NCBI RefSeq assembly: GCF_014648655.1
Contig: NZ_BMRN01000012.1
Coordinates: 148,194 to 212,193, forward strand
Direction of reading: 5' to 3'
DNA length: 64,000 nt
Source of the DNA: Streptomyces atratus
GTDB taxonomy: Bacteria; Actinomycetota; Actinomycetes; Streptomycetales; Streptomycetaceae
Both the position numbers and the translations under genes were made by a program. Position 1 is the first letter of the stretch, and the number at the start of each line of letters is the position of its first letter. The notes under the pieces are model-generated. The model saw nothing but the letters and a program-made list of their open reading frames with translations. It had not been told where the DNA came from and did not search any database. This document shows positions 40,785 to 49,402 of this stretch, one piece after another.

Positions 40785-41007
40785 TAGGGGGGCCTCCGTA
40801 GGCTGATGTGTGGAACGGTGTTTATTCCACCGCAGAACCTACGGAGCCGGCGCCGTCCGGGCGACCGGATAAACCCCGGACTTCAGTGGGGGACAACCCC
40901 GAGAGATCCCTGGGTCCGACACCCGAGCACAGAGACAGCAGGGGGCGGGCGCCCGGCGGCGTGGGTTCTGGTGTACCAGCGACCGAGTCAGCCGAGGTGG
41001 TAGAAGA

Positions 41008-41310
41008 TCATCCGGCCGGTGGGGCGGACCCGGCGGTGACCTCGGCCGCGCCGCCACCGAAGACACGGGCATGGACGGGGATGCCGCCGTCGGCCGACAC
41101 CGCGAGCCCGGCCTGGGCCTGCTTGAGGTCCACCCGCCGGTCCTTGGGATGCCCGTAGCCGATGAGGCGCCGGCCCTGATCGAGGAGCACGGCTGGGGCG
41201 GCGGTCTGTGGTAGATGCTTCGAGGGAATGATCGATCCGTTCCGGGTGTCGGACAGCAGCATGTCGTCCCCGTGTGACGACAACCCGAACGCCTGTATCG
41301 CCTGACCTCC
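41008..41310 (-). pseudogene. IS1634-type transposase fragment
   Basis: Reading leftward: GGQAIQAFGLSSHGDDMLLS, SKHLPQTAAPAVLLDQGRRL, DLKQAQAGLAVSADGGIPVH, ARVFGGGAAEVT, matching the part of IS1634-type (IS4 superfamily) transposases around the first DDE region. Both ends are missing and the frame closes early. The 40785-41007 interval otherwise shows only the gtrA promoter region. Confidence 0.7.
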
Positions 41311-41382
41311 CCGCTCGAGGCGGCGGGGGCGGGGCGGCGCGTTGTACTTTCGCACCGCGAGTTCTATCGAGAAGGTGATTGG

Positions 41383-41790
41383 ATGCCGGCGTCCGCCATG
41401 ACGCGTTCGAACGTGCAGGAGATTCTCCTGGACACGGTGCCCGAGACGGCGGAGCCCATCCGGCTCCTGGCGCAGGAGGACGCGGACGGGGAAGTGCTTC
41501 TCTTCCCGTTCCTGAGGGAAGGTTTCGCCGACCCGCTGGTGATGCCCGCGCTGAGGCTTCCGTCCGCGCACGAGGATCTCCTGCGCCGCTGCTTCGCATG
41601 CGTCGATCTCGGCCTGCGCAGCACGGACACGACACTGAACGACGCGTTCTGGTTCCAGGTGCTGGAGCTCCTGCTCGACGCGGCCTACCCCTTCATGACC
41701 GACGAGACCAGGGACTACGTCCTGGAGAAACTGACGGACTTCGGAGTCCCGCTCACGCCCCACTGGTCAGCATGGGCGGGGAGCCACTGA
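41383..41790 (+). CDS. Hypothetical protein (135 aa)
   Basis: A compact acidic, helical protein beginning MPASAMTRSNVQEILLDTVP, with FPFLREGFADPLVMPAL and AFWFQVLELLLDAAYPFMTD. It has no signal peptide. Composition and length recall small proteins that accompany contact toxins or SMI1-like immunity genes (DUF7674-like), and the next gene is a DUF4240 remnant, a family also seen in such clusters. That is only a weak hint; no toxin gene is visible. Confidence 0.6.
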   Translation: MPASAMTRSNVQEILLDTVPETAEPIRLLAQEDADGEVLLFPFLREGFADPLVMPALRLPSAHEDLLRRCFACVDLGLRSTDTTLNDAFWFQVLELLLDAAYPFMTDETRDYVLEKLTDFGVPLTPHWSAWAGSH

Positions 41791-41872
41791 CCGGAGCGTT
41801 CCGGACACCGCTGAGCCGGGTGGTCTTCCGGGCCGCCGGCCGCTGTCGGTGCCGTCCGGCACGATCCACGCC

Positions 41873-42072
41873 ATGGACGAGAACACCTTCTGGCAGCTCA
41901 TCGACGACTGCCGGCCCGCCCGGCCGGACGACGACGGTGAGCAACTGGCCGAACGCCTGACCGCACGGCTCTTTGCCGGACCGCTCCCGGCAGTCGTCGG
42001 GTTCGCCGAGCAACTGTCCTGGGCTCCCCACCGGCCGGACCGCCGGGAGTACGGGCGGGCGGGCGCGTTGCG
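41873..42072 (+). pseudogene. DUF4240 protein, N-terminal remnant
   Basis: The frame opens with MDENTFWQLIDDCRPARPDD, EQLAERLTARLFAGPLPAVV and GFAEQLSWAPHRPDRREYG, the characteristic start of DUF4240 proteins. After about residue 66 the match is lost and the sequence becomes low-complexity, so the middle and end have been deleted. Confidence 0.65.
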
Positions 42073-42447
42073 AGGCGGTCACGATCAGCCGTACTTGCTC
42101 GCCGTTACGGGGCGGAGAGGTCAGGGGGTTTTCCCACACCTCCCTATACCCGCAGGCCGAAGAAGACGCTCGGATCCCGACGCCCGGGTCTCGCCGCTCG
42201 CGTCCCGGCGCCCGGATCCCGAAACTCAGGAATCGGCCGAGGACCCTGGCGCGTACCCACGAAGGAGTGAGGAGGGCCATGCGGCAACTCGGGTATAAAG
42301 ATCCGGGTTTCGAGGCCCGGGACATGGTGACACGACACACCCCTCCGCCTCGCATCTATGGCTGCTCACCCCATGGGACGGTCCCCCCGCACCGCCCTAC
42401 CGTGGCGGACCCGGACCACCGAGCCCACCCCCGACGGGAGAGCCGCA
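42073..42447. other. Gene-free stretch with GC-rich imperfect repeats
   Basis: Between the DUF4240 remnant and the lipase. It contains CGGATCCCGACGCCCGGG (42172-) and a related CCCGGCGCCCGGATCCCG further on, plus GGAGTGAGGAGGGCC near 42265. No coding sequence is convincing; the promoter of the lipase gene should lie near its end. Confidence 0.5.
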
Positions 42448-43707
42448 ATGCGCAGAGCGACGAGCACCCTGCTCGGCCTGCTTCTCACACTGCTGAGCCT
42501 CGGAGCAGCCACCACATCGGCCCACGCCGCCCCACCCGGCTACCTCACTCTCGAGGCCACCTACACCACCGTCGCCAACGGCTGGGACCGCGTCGACCGC
42601 TACCTCGACACCACCAGCGGCTTCCATGCCGAGCAGTACCCCCAGGACGGCCGTGGCGACCAGGACGGTCAGCGACGCACCTTCTTCGGCGGCGTCAAGC
42701 AGCCCTACTCCGGCCGCTTCCTCCTCTACTCCGCGCCCGGCTGGAACAGCGGCAGTCACCAGACCCCCGTCCTCCTCGTCCACGGCGCCAACGACAACGC
42801 CGACCGCGCCTGGGCCAACCCCGGCGAAGCCGGGGGCTACGGCTGCGGTACGGCCTCCTGCCCCAGCACCGGACTCATGCAGTACCTCGCCGCCCGCGGC
42901 TACCGCGTCTTCGCCGTCAACTTCGCCCATAAGCAAGGCGACAACCTGATGCAGGCCCAGCAGGTCGGCGACGCCATCGCCGTCATCAAGGACCGGCTCG
43001 GCGTCAGTCAGGTGGACCTGGTCGGCTGGAGCAAGGGGGAGATGTCCACCCGAGCCTACGTCTCCTCACTGCGTCCCACCTGGGGACGCCCCTACGCCGG
43101 AGACGTACGCCGCCTCATCACCCTCGGCGGCCCCAACGGCGGGTACGACTATCCCTATGCCCACGGCTGGGCCCACGACTTCAGCATCTGGCCGCAGTGC
43201 GGCGGCAGCGTCAACGCCCCCTCGCCCCACCTCTACATGACCTGCTACGGCACCTACACCGCTCACCCCGAATTCGCCTTCGCCCCCACCGACGGCTACG
43301 ACGTCTATCCGGGGCAGCGGCAGATGCTCGCCCGCTGGGACGCCACCTACGGCATCGACATGACCCAACAGGACTGGTACACCACTTACCACGGTGGCCA
43401 GGGCTTCTACACCTCCGGCAGCGGCATCCAGACCGCCATCGACGCCGGCTCCCTGATCGCCCCCCTCCACAAGGCAGGCATCCCCGGCACCGTCGCCACC
43501 TACCTCCTCGCCGGTGGATCCCCCAGCGTCCTCGGCATCTACAACGAGAACCGCGGACCCAGCGACGGCGTGGTCTTCGTCAACAGTGCCCTCGACCGCA
43601 CCGGCATCGCCAACGTTGCCGGAACCGCCCTCATCTCCACCGCCAACCACCTCCAGCTCGGCTGGCACTCCTCCGCCAGCGCCCAGATCGCCGCCTGGCT
43701 CGGCTGA
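42448..43707 (+). CDS. Secreted alpha/beta-hydrolase lipase
   Basis: A 419-residue protein. ATG 42448 opens a Sec signal (MRRATSTLLGLLLTLLSLGA, likely cut after AHAA). The fold shows VLLVHGANDNADRAW, then the nucleophile elbow DLVGWSKGEMSTRAY (GxSxG), GYDVYPGQRQ with a probable acid, and TANHLQLGW near the C-terminus with the catalytic His. Lipase_2-like triacylglycerol lipases have this order. It would hydrolyse lipid esters outside the cell. The next gene, another hydrolase, starts 24 bp after the stop, so they likely form an operon. Confidence 0.82.
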   Translation: MRRATSTLLGLLLTLLSLGAATTSAHAAPPGYLTLEATYTTVANGWDRVDRYLDTTSGFHAEQYPQDGRGDQDGQRRTFFGGVKQPYSGRFLLYSAPGWNSGSHQTPVLLVHGANDNADRAWANPGEAGGYGCGTASCPSTGLMQYLAARGYRVFAVNFAHKQGDNLMQAQQVGDAIAVIKDRLGVSQVDLVGWSKGEMSTRAYVSSLRPTWGRPYAGDVRRLITLGGPNGGYDYPYAHGWAHDFSIWPQCGGSVNAPSPHLYMTCYGTYTAHPEFAFAPTDGYDVYPGQRQMLARWDATYGIDMTQQDWYTTYHGGQGFYTSGSGIQTAIDAGSLIAPLHKAGIPGTVATYLLAGGSPSVLGIYNENRGPSDGVVFVNSALDRTGIANVAGTALISTANHLQLGWHSSASAQIAAWLG

Positions 43708-43731
43708 CCCTGCCACTCCCAAGGACGAACC

Positions 43732-44793
43732 ATGACCCCGCCCGCACTCCTGCCCGGCATCCACGCTCGACGGATCACCACCCCCCGGCTCACCCTCAAC
43801 CTCCTCGAACTCCCCGAGCGGACCGGTGAACCCGTCCTCTTCGTCCACGGCAATGTCTCCGCCGCCACCTTCTGGCAGCAGACCATGCTCGACCTGCCCC
43901 AGGCCTACCGCCCCCTCGCCGTCGACCTCCGCGGCTTCGGCGACACCGACCCTCTGCCCGTCGACGCCACCCGCGGCGTCCGGGACTACAGCGACGACCT
44001 CAGCGCCCTCCTCGACACCCTCGCCCTCGACCGCGTCCACCTCGTCGGCTGGAGCATGGGCGGCGGCATCGTTCTCCAACAGCTCCGCGATCAACCCACC
44101 GCCGTCCGCAGCCTCACCCTCGTCAACCCCGTCTCCCCCTACGGCTTCGGCGGTACCCACGGCCCCGACGGCAGACTCAACCACCCCGACGGCGCCGGCT
44201 CCGGCGCAGGAACTGTCAACCCCGAATTCGTCCAGCGCCTCGAAGACCGCGACCGCAGCGAGGACTCACCGCTCTCCCCCCGCGCCGTCCTTGCCTCCAG
44301 CTACGTCAAACCGCCGCTCCGCCCAACGCTCGAGGACGCCTTCGTCGACGCCATGCTCTCCACCCGCACCGGAGACGGCCACTACCCCGGCGACACCCGT
44401 CCCAGCGACCACTGGCCCGGCACCGCCCCCGGCCCCCGAGGTGTCCTCAACGCCATGGCCCCCACCCACTTCCGTATCGACGACCTGCACCGGATCGACC
44501 CCAAGCCGCCCATCGGCTGGATCCGCGGCACCGACGACCTCATAGTCTCCGACACCTCGCTCTTCGACCTCGCCCATCTCGGTGCACTCGGCGCCGTCCC
44601 CGGCTGGCCCGGCGCCGAACACTGCCCCGCCCAACCCATGCTCGCCCAGACCCGCCACGCACTCGATCACTACGCCGCGACGGGGGGCTCCGTACGCGAA
44701 ACCGCTATACCCGATGCCGGCCACGCGGTCCACATCGACAAACCCAAGGAGTTCACCGCCGCCCTGCTCGACACTCTTGCCGCGGGCCGGTGA
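43732..44793 (+). CDS. Cytoplasmic alpha/beta hydrolase
   Basis: A 353-residue enzyme without a signal peptide. VLFVHGNVSAATFWQQ holds the oxyanion region, DRVHLVGWSMGGGIVLQQL the nucleophile Ser, PIGWIRGTDDLIVSD the acid, and IPDAGHAVHIDKPKEF the His, so the triad is complete. It resembles epoxide hydrolase/haloperoxidase-like enzymes. It may process a product released by the secreted lipase just upstream, but the substrate is unknown. Confidence 0.82.
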   Translation: MTPPALLPGIHARRITTPRLTLNLLELPERTGEPVLFVHGNVSAATFWQQTMLDLPQAYRPLAVDLRGFGDTDPLPVDATRGVRDYSDDLSALLDTLALDRVHLVGWSMGGGIVLQQLRDQPTAVRSLTLVNPVSPYGFGGTHGPDGRLNHPDGAGSGAGTVNPEFVQRLEDRDRSEDSPLSPRAVLASSYVKPPLRPTLEDAFVDAMLSTRTGDGHYPGDTRPSDHWPGTAPGPRGVLNAMAPTHFRIDDLHRIDPKPPIGWIRGTDDLIVSDTSLFDLAHLGALGAVPGWPGAEHCPAQPMLAQTRHALDHYAATGGSVRETAIPDAGHAVHIDKPKEFTAALLDTLAAGR

Positions 44794-45045
44794 AGCGGCC
44801 GGGCCGTCCCCTGTGAGGACCTGTGTCGACGTCGAGGTCGTCCAGCGCGATGCCGGCGTCAAGGGCTCTTGCCGCCGGCACTCGCTGGACCTGGACCAGT
44901 CGCCGGGTGGGCTGCTCGGCGAGGTGGAGGGGCCGGCCCGATTGATGGTGCGAGACGTGTGAGGTGACGCATATGACGTAACCGTTGTGGCTCAAGGGTA
45001 GGTTGAGGCCATAGCTTGATCACTTTCGCCCGTCCGGAGGTCTCC
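44794..45045. other. Intergenic region
   Basis: No gene recognised. A GGAGG ribosome-binding site for the methyltransferase lies at its right end. I see no strong hairpin after the hydrolase stop. Confidence 0.5.
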
Positions 45046-45870
45046 ATGAGTGAGCAGCAGCCATCCGTCACCCTGCCCGCCACGCCGGTGTCGGACCGGA
45101 TCGACACCACCAGGCCGCACTCCGCCCGCTTCTGGAACTACTTCGTCGGCGGCAAGGACAACTACGAGGTCGACCGTGAGATCGGCGACCAGATCAAGAC
45201 GTTCTTCCCGGGCCTTGTTGACGTAGCGGTAGCGGGGCGACAGTTCCTGCGCCGCTCGGTGAGTCACCTGGTGGAGGATCGGGGTGTCCGGCAGTTCCTG
45301 GACATCGGGACCGGCCTGCCCACTGCCGACAACACCCACCAGGTGGCCCAGGGCATCGCCCCCGAGTCGCGCATCGTGTACGTGGACAACGACCCACTCG
45401 TGCTGGCGCACGCTCGTGCGCTGCTGACCAGCTCACCCGAGGGGGTCACGAACTACATCGATGCCGACCTCTACGAGCCGGACGTCATCCTTGCCGAGGC
45501 CGCGAAGACACTCGACTTCGACCGGCCTGTGGCCCTGATGCTGCTCGGCATACTCGGTCACGCGGGCGACTTCTCGCGGGCCCGTGAGGTGGTGGGCCGG
45601 CTGATGGCGGGCCTGCCGTCCGGCAGCCACCTCGTGGTGTACGACGGCACGCGGACCAGCGAGGGCATGATCGCCGCGGAGAAGGCATACATCGAGAGCG
45701 GCGCAGTGCCGTATTTCGTCCGCGAGCCGAGCGAGATCGTCACGCTCTTCGACGGGCTGCGGATCCTCGACCCCGGTTTCGTCCGGCTCAGTGAGTGGCG
45801 GCCCGACGCCGACAGCGCGAGCGTGCCCGCCGATGTCGATGCCTTCGGCGGAATCGGCGTCAAGGAGTGA
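45046..45870 (+). CDS. SAM-dependent methyltransferase (PF04672 family)
   Basis: A 274-residue protein with GGAGG 6 bp before ATG 45046. RIDTTRPHSARFWNYFVGGK is the family signature at the N-terminus, followed by QFLDIGTGLPTADNTH (SAM-binding motif I), RIVYVDNDPLVLAHARALL (acidic motif II), ALMLLGILGH and FDGLRILDPGFVRLSEW. This large Streptomyces family is expanded beside BldB/DUF397 and helix-turn-helix genes; none is seen here. Substrate unknown. Confidence 0.9.
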   Translation: MSEQQPSVTLPATPVSDRIDTTRPHSARFWNYFVGGKDNYEVDREIGDQIKTFFPGLVDVAVAGRQFLRRSVSHLVEDRGVRQFLDIGTGLPTADNTHQVAQGIAPESRIVYVDNDPLVLAHARALLTSSPEGVTNYIDADLYEPDVILAEAAKTLDFDRPVALMLLGILGHAGDFSRAREVVGRLMAGLPSGSHLVVYDGTRTSEGMIAAEKAYIESGAVPYFVREPSEIVTLFDGLRILDPGFVRLSEWRPDADSASVPADVDAFGGIGVKE

Positions 45871-45963
45871 CGCGCGGGCGCTGCCGCCGCCCTGCACGTG
45901 ATGCATCGTGCCGCGGACCGATCCACGGCGCGGTCGCCCGCAAGCTGCGGGACGGGGATACAC

Positions 45964-46020
45964 GTCAGGGGCCGTCCGCGAACGGCCCCTGACACGGTTC
46001 CTGCCAGCTGGCAGGAACCG
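45964..46020. terminator. Back-to-back hairpins between convergent genes
   Basis: Hairpin one has 12-bp arms GTCAGGGGCCGT (45964-45975) and ACGGCCCCTGAC (45982-45993). Hairpin two is a perfect 26-bp palindrome (45995-46020, half CGGTTCCTGCCAG) touching the GH31 stop codon. Together they end both the methyltransferase and GH31 transcripts. Confidence 0.8.
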
Positions 46021-48747
46021 TTACTTCCGCAGCTGCACAGTGAAGCCGCGACCCGTGGAGACGGACGGCGTCTTGATCTCCGTGACCCCGGTCGCGGGGT
46101 CGGTGAACCAGCCGGACTCGGCCGCGGCGAACTCCGCTGCCGAGTTCAGTCGGTGCAGGCGGCTGTGGTCCATGACCACCTGCGACGGGGCGCTATTGCC
46201 GTGCACGGTGACATGGTACGAGCGGGCGGACGGCTTGCCCTCGTAACTGCCCACGCTCGCACCGACCTTTACGGTGGTGCGGCCGGACTTGCCGTGCGTG
46301 GGTGCCTGGACCCGTACGTGCTGGGTGGCCGAGGCGCCTTCCGTGAACTTCCTTGTCACGCCGTCGTCCTCGTAGAGCGTGTAGTCCGTGGTGCCCTGCG
46401 GATAGATGTCGTAGCCGAGTTGGCCCTTGTCCCGTGATTCCCAGGAGAGGGTGCCCTTGGGCCACATCGGCACGATCGAACCGCCCTTGACGAACAGCGG
46501 CAGGGTGTCGAGCGGTGCCCTGTAACCGTTGACCGTGGTCGGCCCCTGGTAGGTCTTGCCCGTCCAGTAGTCGGTCCAGGTGCCCTTCGGCAGATAGATG
46601 CCGTTACGGACGTCCGTGTCGCTGTACACCGGTGCGACCAGGAAGTCAGGTCCGGCCAGGAACTCGTACTTCGCGTTCGGTCCCAGTGCCGCCGGGTCGT
46701 CGGGGTACTCCAGTGCGAGCGGCCGGACCGGACCGACGCCTGTCTTCGTGGCGTCCTTCGACAGGGTGTACATGTACGGCAGCAGCCGCTCCTTCAGCTG
46801 CAGGTACTTGCGGTTGATGGAGGTGTACGGCTCGCCGTCCAGCCACGGCTGCTGGTCGTGCGGCTTCTTGGTGGCGATGTCGCTCGCCCAGCCGTCCATG
46901 GTCATGATGGCCGGGAGGAATGCCTTCCACTGCAGGTCACGGGTGTACATCTCGGGGTCGTGCCGGTAGATGCTGCCGACGTCACCCGTGTTGTACGCGA
47001 TGCCGGACATGGTCGCACCGGCGTATGTCGGGATCTGCCAGCGGATGTAGTCCCAGGACAGGCTCTGGTCACCGCTCCACAGCACACCGCAGCGCTGTGC
47101 GCCGGCCCAGGAGACGGGCAGCCAGACGAAGCCGCGGGCGTCGCTGTTGTCCTCGATGCCGGCCTTGGCCTGGTCGCAGGCGTCCAGGGCGAAACCGTAG
47201 CCGCCACCGACCCAGGCGACATCCAGCTTGCGGACGCGGACGCCGGCCTTGGCCTCCTCGGCCTGGTCGGGCAGACCGTTCTGCGTCCAGAGGCCGAGCT
47301 GGGCATGGTTCTTGTTGAGGCCCACACCCGTCTGGGAGAGGTTCTCGTAACCGCAGCCGTAGCCGTCGTTGACGAGCATCCAGCCGAGCGGCATGCCGTT
47401 CTCCACGTAGCTGTCGGAGACCTTCAGCGCGTCCAGGGTGTGGCGCTCGCCCCGGTTGGCGTTGTGGAGGTAGCAGTCGGCGGAGCCGGGCTCGAGCCCG
47501 TACACCGGCGGCATGAACGGCTTGCCCACCAGGGAGGTGTACTTACCGATGACCGACTTGGTGTCACCGGTGAAATAGTAGGCGTCCAGCCGCCGTTCCT
47601 GCTGGCCGGTCCGTACTGGTGAGTTGAAGTCGTAGATGCCGGGGGTCATCGTGTTACGGAAGACGCCGTAACCGGCGGTGGAGATGTAGAACGGCTGGGA
47701 GTTGTTGTAACCGCCCTCGTTCCAGTTGGTGTTGTTGCCGACGTGTCTGACCTGATCGCGGTGCGAGAAGCTGCCGTTCTGCTCACCACCGCCGAAGAAC
47801 TGTTCACCGGCGCCGCGATTCAGGCTCTGTCGCATGCCGCCGCCGGTCCAGCGCAGCGGGTCGGCCTCCTGCCAGATGACCGTGCGGTTGTCGGCCTTGT
47901 AGAGGCCGAAACGCAGCGGCTTCTTGTAGACGCGCATCACCACGTCCTTGGAGCGGATGCCGTAATAGGTCCCCGCGTCGAAGGATGTGGTGTGCCGTTG
48001 GGCCGTGGGCTGCTGCCGGATCATGTGGCTGTTCTCCGGGTCGGCGAGGACGCCGTCCGGGGACGCCTGCAGCCGCAGTGTGTCGTCGGTGAAGAACTCG
48101 GCGCGGGCCTTGAGCGCACCGGCCTCGATCTCGTACGTACCGTGCGAGCCGCTGAAACCGGTGAGGTCTCCGGCGTCGGTGGCCTCGGGGAGATACGCCT
48201 TTGCGCTGAAGGAATTGTTGTGCACGTCGTAGGGGACCACGACCACGTGGTACGTGCCGGAGGCCTTCGGGATGACCGCGGACTCGGGGTCGGCCGTGCC
48301 CGCACTGGACGCCACCTCCTTATTGGCCGAGTCATAGATGTACATGTCGAAGTCGTCGGTGGGCGTCTCCCACTGGATGGAGACGGGGACGCCGCCCTCG
48401 GGATTGTCGTCCCACTGGCCCGCGGGTGGGTTCACGGTCAGATCGAAGCGGGCGCAGACGGCGTTGTCCGGGTCGTCGGCGGCTGTACCGCACTTGGAAG
48501 GTGAGTCGACGGTGCCCTTGGCGTAGACCGGGCTCTGCCATGTCACATTCTTCGTGGTGCTGTCGAGGGTGCCCGACGGCGTTGCCGCGGCCTCTGCCTG
48601 CGTGGCCGGGACGGTCAGGGCGGTGAGCGCGAGGACGATCACCGACAGCGAGCCGACCGCCGCCTGGCCGGGACGGTTCTGAAGGATCCGCAAGGAGTGT
48701 TCTCCGTTCGTACCGAACAGCGAAGTAGGTGATGTCTGCGCAGACAT
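46021..48747 (-). CDS. Secreted GH31 alpha-glucosidase-type enzyme
   Basis: A 908-residue exported glycosidase. Two starts compete: ATG 48747, without a clear ribosome site, and TTG 48693, which follows GGAG and opens directly on the signal (RILQNRPGQAAVGSLSVIVL, cut near TQAEA). An N-terminal pre-peptidase-like beta domain (FDMYIYDSANKEVASS) precedes the GH31 part: FGGGEQNGSFSHRD, VYGLEPGSADCYL, the nucleophile in KLDVAWVGG, the acid/base in VLWSGDQSLSWDYI, then LPYMYTLSKDATKTGVGPVR and beta domains. It releases glucose or related sugars from alpha-glucans. The exact linkage is not readable. Confidence 0.88.
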   Translation of the reverse strand: MSAQTSPTSLFGTNGEHSLRILQNRPGQAAVGSLSVIVLALTALTVPATQAEAAATPSGTLDSTTKNVTWQSPVYAKGTVDSPSKCGTAADDPDNAVCARFDLTVNPPAGQWDDNPEGGVPVSIQWETPTDDFDMYIYDSANKEVASSAGTADPESAVIPKASGTYHVVVVPYDVHNNSFSAKAYLPEATDAGDLTGFSGSHGTYEIEAGALKARAEFFTDDTLRLQASPDGVLADPENSHMIRQQPTAQRHTTSFDAGTYYGIRSKDVVMRVYKKPLRFGLYKADNRTVIWQEADPLRWTGGGMRQSLNRGAGEQFFGGGEQNGSFSHRDQVRHVGNNTNWNEGGYNNSQPFYISTAGYGVFRNTMTPGIYDFNSPVRTGQQERRLDAYYFTGDTKSVIGKYTSLVGKPFMPPVYGLEPGSADCYLHNANRGERHTLDALKVSDSYVENGMPLGWMLVNDGYGCGYENLSQTGVGLNKNHAQLGLWTQNGLPDQAEEAKAGVRVRKLDVAWVGGGYGFALDACDQAKAGIEDNSDARGFVWLPVSWAGAQRCGVLWSGDQSLSWDYIRWQIPTYAGATMSGIAYNTGDVGSIYRHDPEMYTRDLQWKAFLPAIMTMDGWASDIATKKPHDQQPWLDGEPYTSINRKYLQLKERLLPYMYTLSKDATKTGVGPVRPLALEYPDDPAALGPNAKYEFLAGPDFLVAPVYSDTDVRNGIYLPKGTWTDYWTGKTYQGPTTVNGYRAPLDTLPLFVKGGSIVPMWPKGTLSWESRDKGQLGYDIYPQGTTDYTLYEDDGVTRKFTEGASATQHVRVQAPTHGKSGRTTVKVGASVGSYEGKPSARSYHVTVHGNSAPSQVVMDHSRLHRLNSAAEFAAAESGWFTDPATGVTEIKTPSVSTGRGFTVQLRK

Positions 48748-48961
48748 GCTTGGAACATTGGAGATTCGCGCATCAGAATTCACCGTACGGCCGGTGCATG
48801 TCAACGTTCCGGATCAGCGCTTCGCGTCGGTACGTCATGTCCGGGCTTCGTGCCGGCGCTTCGTCCCTGTGGGCTCGTGCGCTGGATGGGAGTCGATTCA
48901 GTCGATTCCCGGTTCGTGGAGGCCGGCCGTGACTGCGGCGCGGCGCATCCCTGTCCCCATA

Positions 48962-49130
48962 TGGTCAGCGATGCGCCGAAGACAAGCCCCCGGAGCGGCA
49001 CTCTCACGGGTGGAGGCAGGCATAGCCCCGCCCGCACTGTTCGGACGCTTCCCCGGGCTGCGGCCGGCCGTCGCGGACGAGGAGATCCGCAAGCTGCCGG
49101 TGATGGCGCAGAACGGCATGGAAGCCTTTT
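48962..49130 (+). pseudogene. Cytochrome P450 C-terminal remnant
   Basis: The frame reads GAALSRVEAGIAPPALFGRF, PGLRPAVADEEIRKLPVMAQ, NGMEAF, the helix just after the heme Cys and the C-terminal strands of actinobacterial P450s. The heme-binding loop itself is not present. The surrounding 48748-48961 and 49131-49402 hold no other gene I can support. Confidence 0.55.
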
Positions 49131-49402
49131 TCTCCCGGTCCTGCCGCACGGCCGGCGTGCATCGAAGAGACGCCGAGGGCTGCCCGAACCGTCCGGGCGG
49201 CCCACCGGCCTGTCGGGAGATTCAGGGGCGGACAGGCCACCGCGGCCGCGCCCACCGCGCCGGTCACGCACCAGCCCGCCGACTGCTGTTCGGCGGATCG
49301 CCACCGTGTCCACACCGCGTCGGTCTTTCGCAGCCCCGCTGACTCTGGAACACTCCAGTCGCTTTCGCCCCACACCTCCTCACCCCACAGAGGTCCTCAC
49401 CC

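Noticed and set aside
48747..48804. Longer N-terminus for the GH31 enzyme
   Set aside because: It would place about 20 polar residues before an already odd leader; later starts give a better signal peptide.
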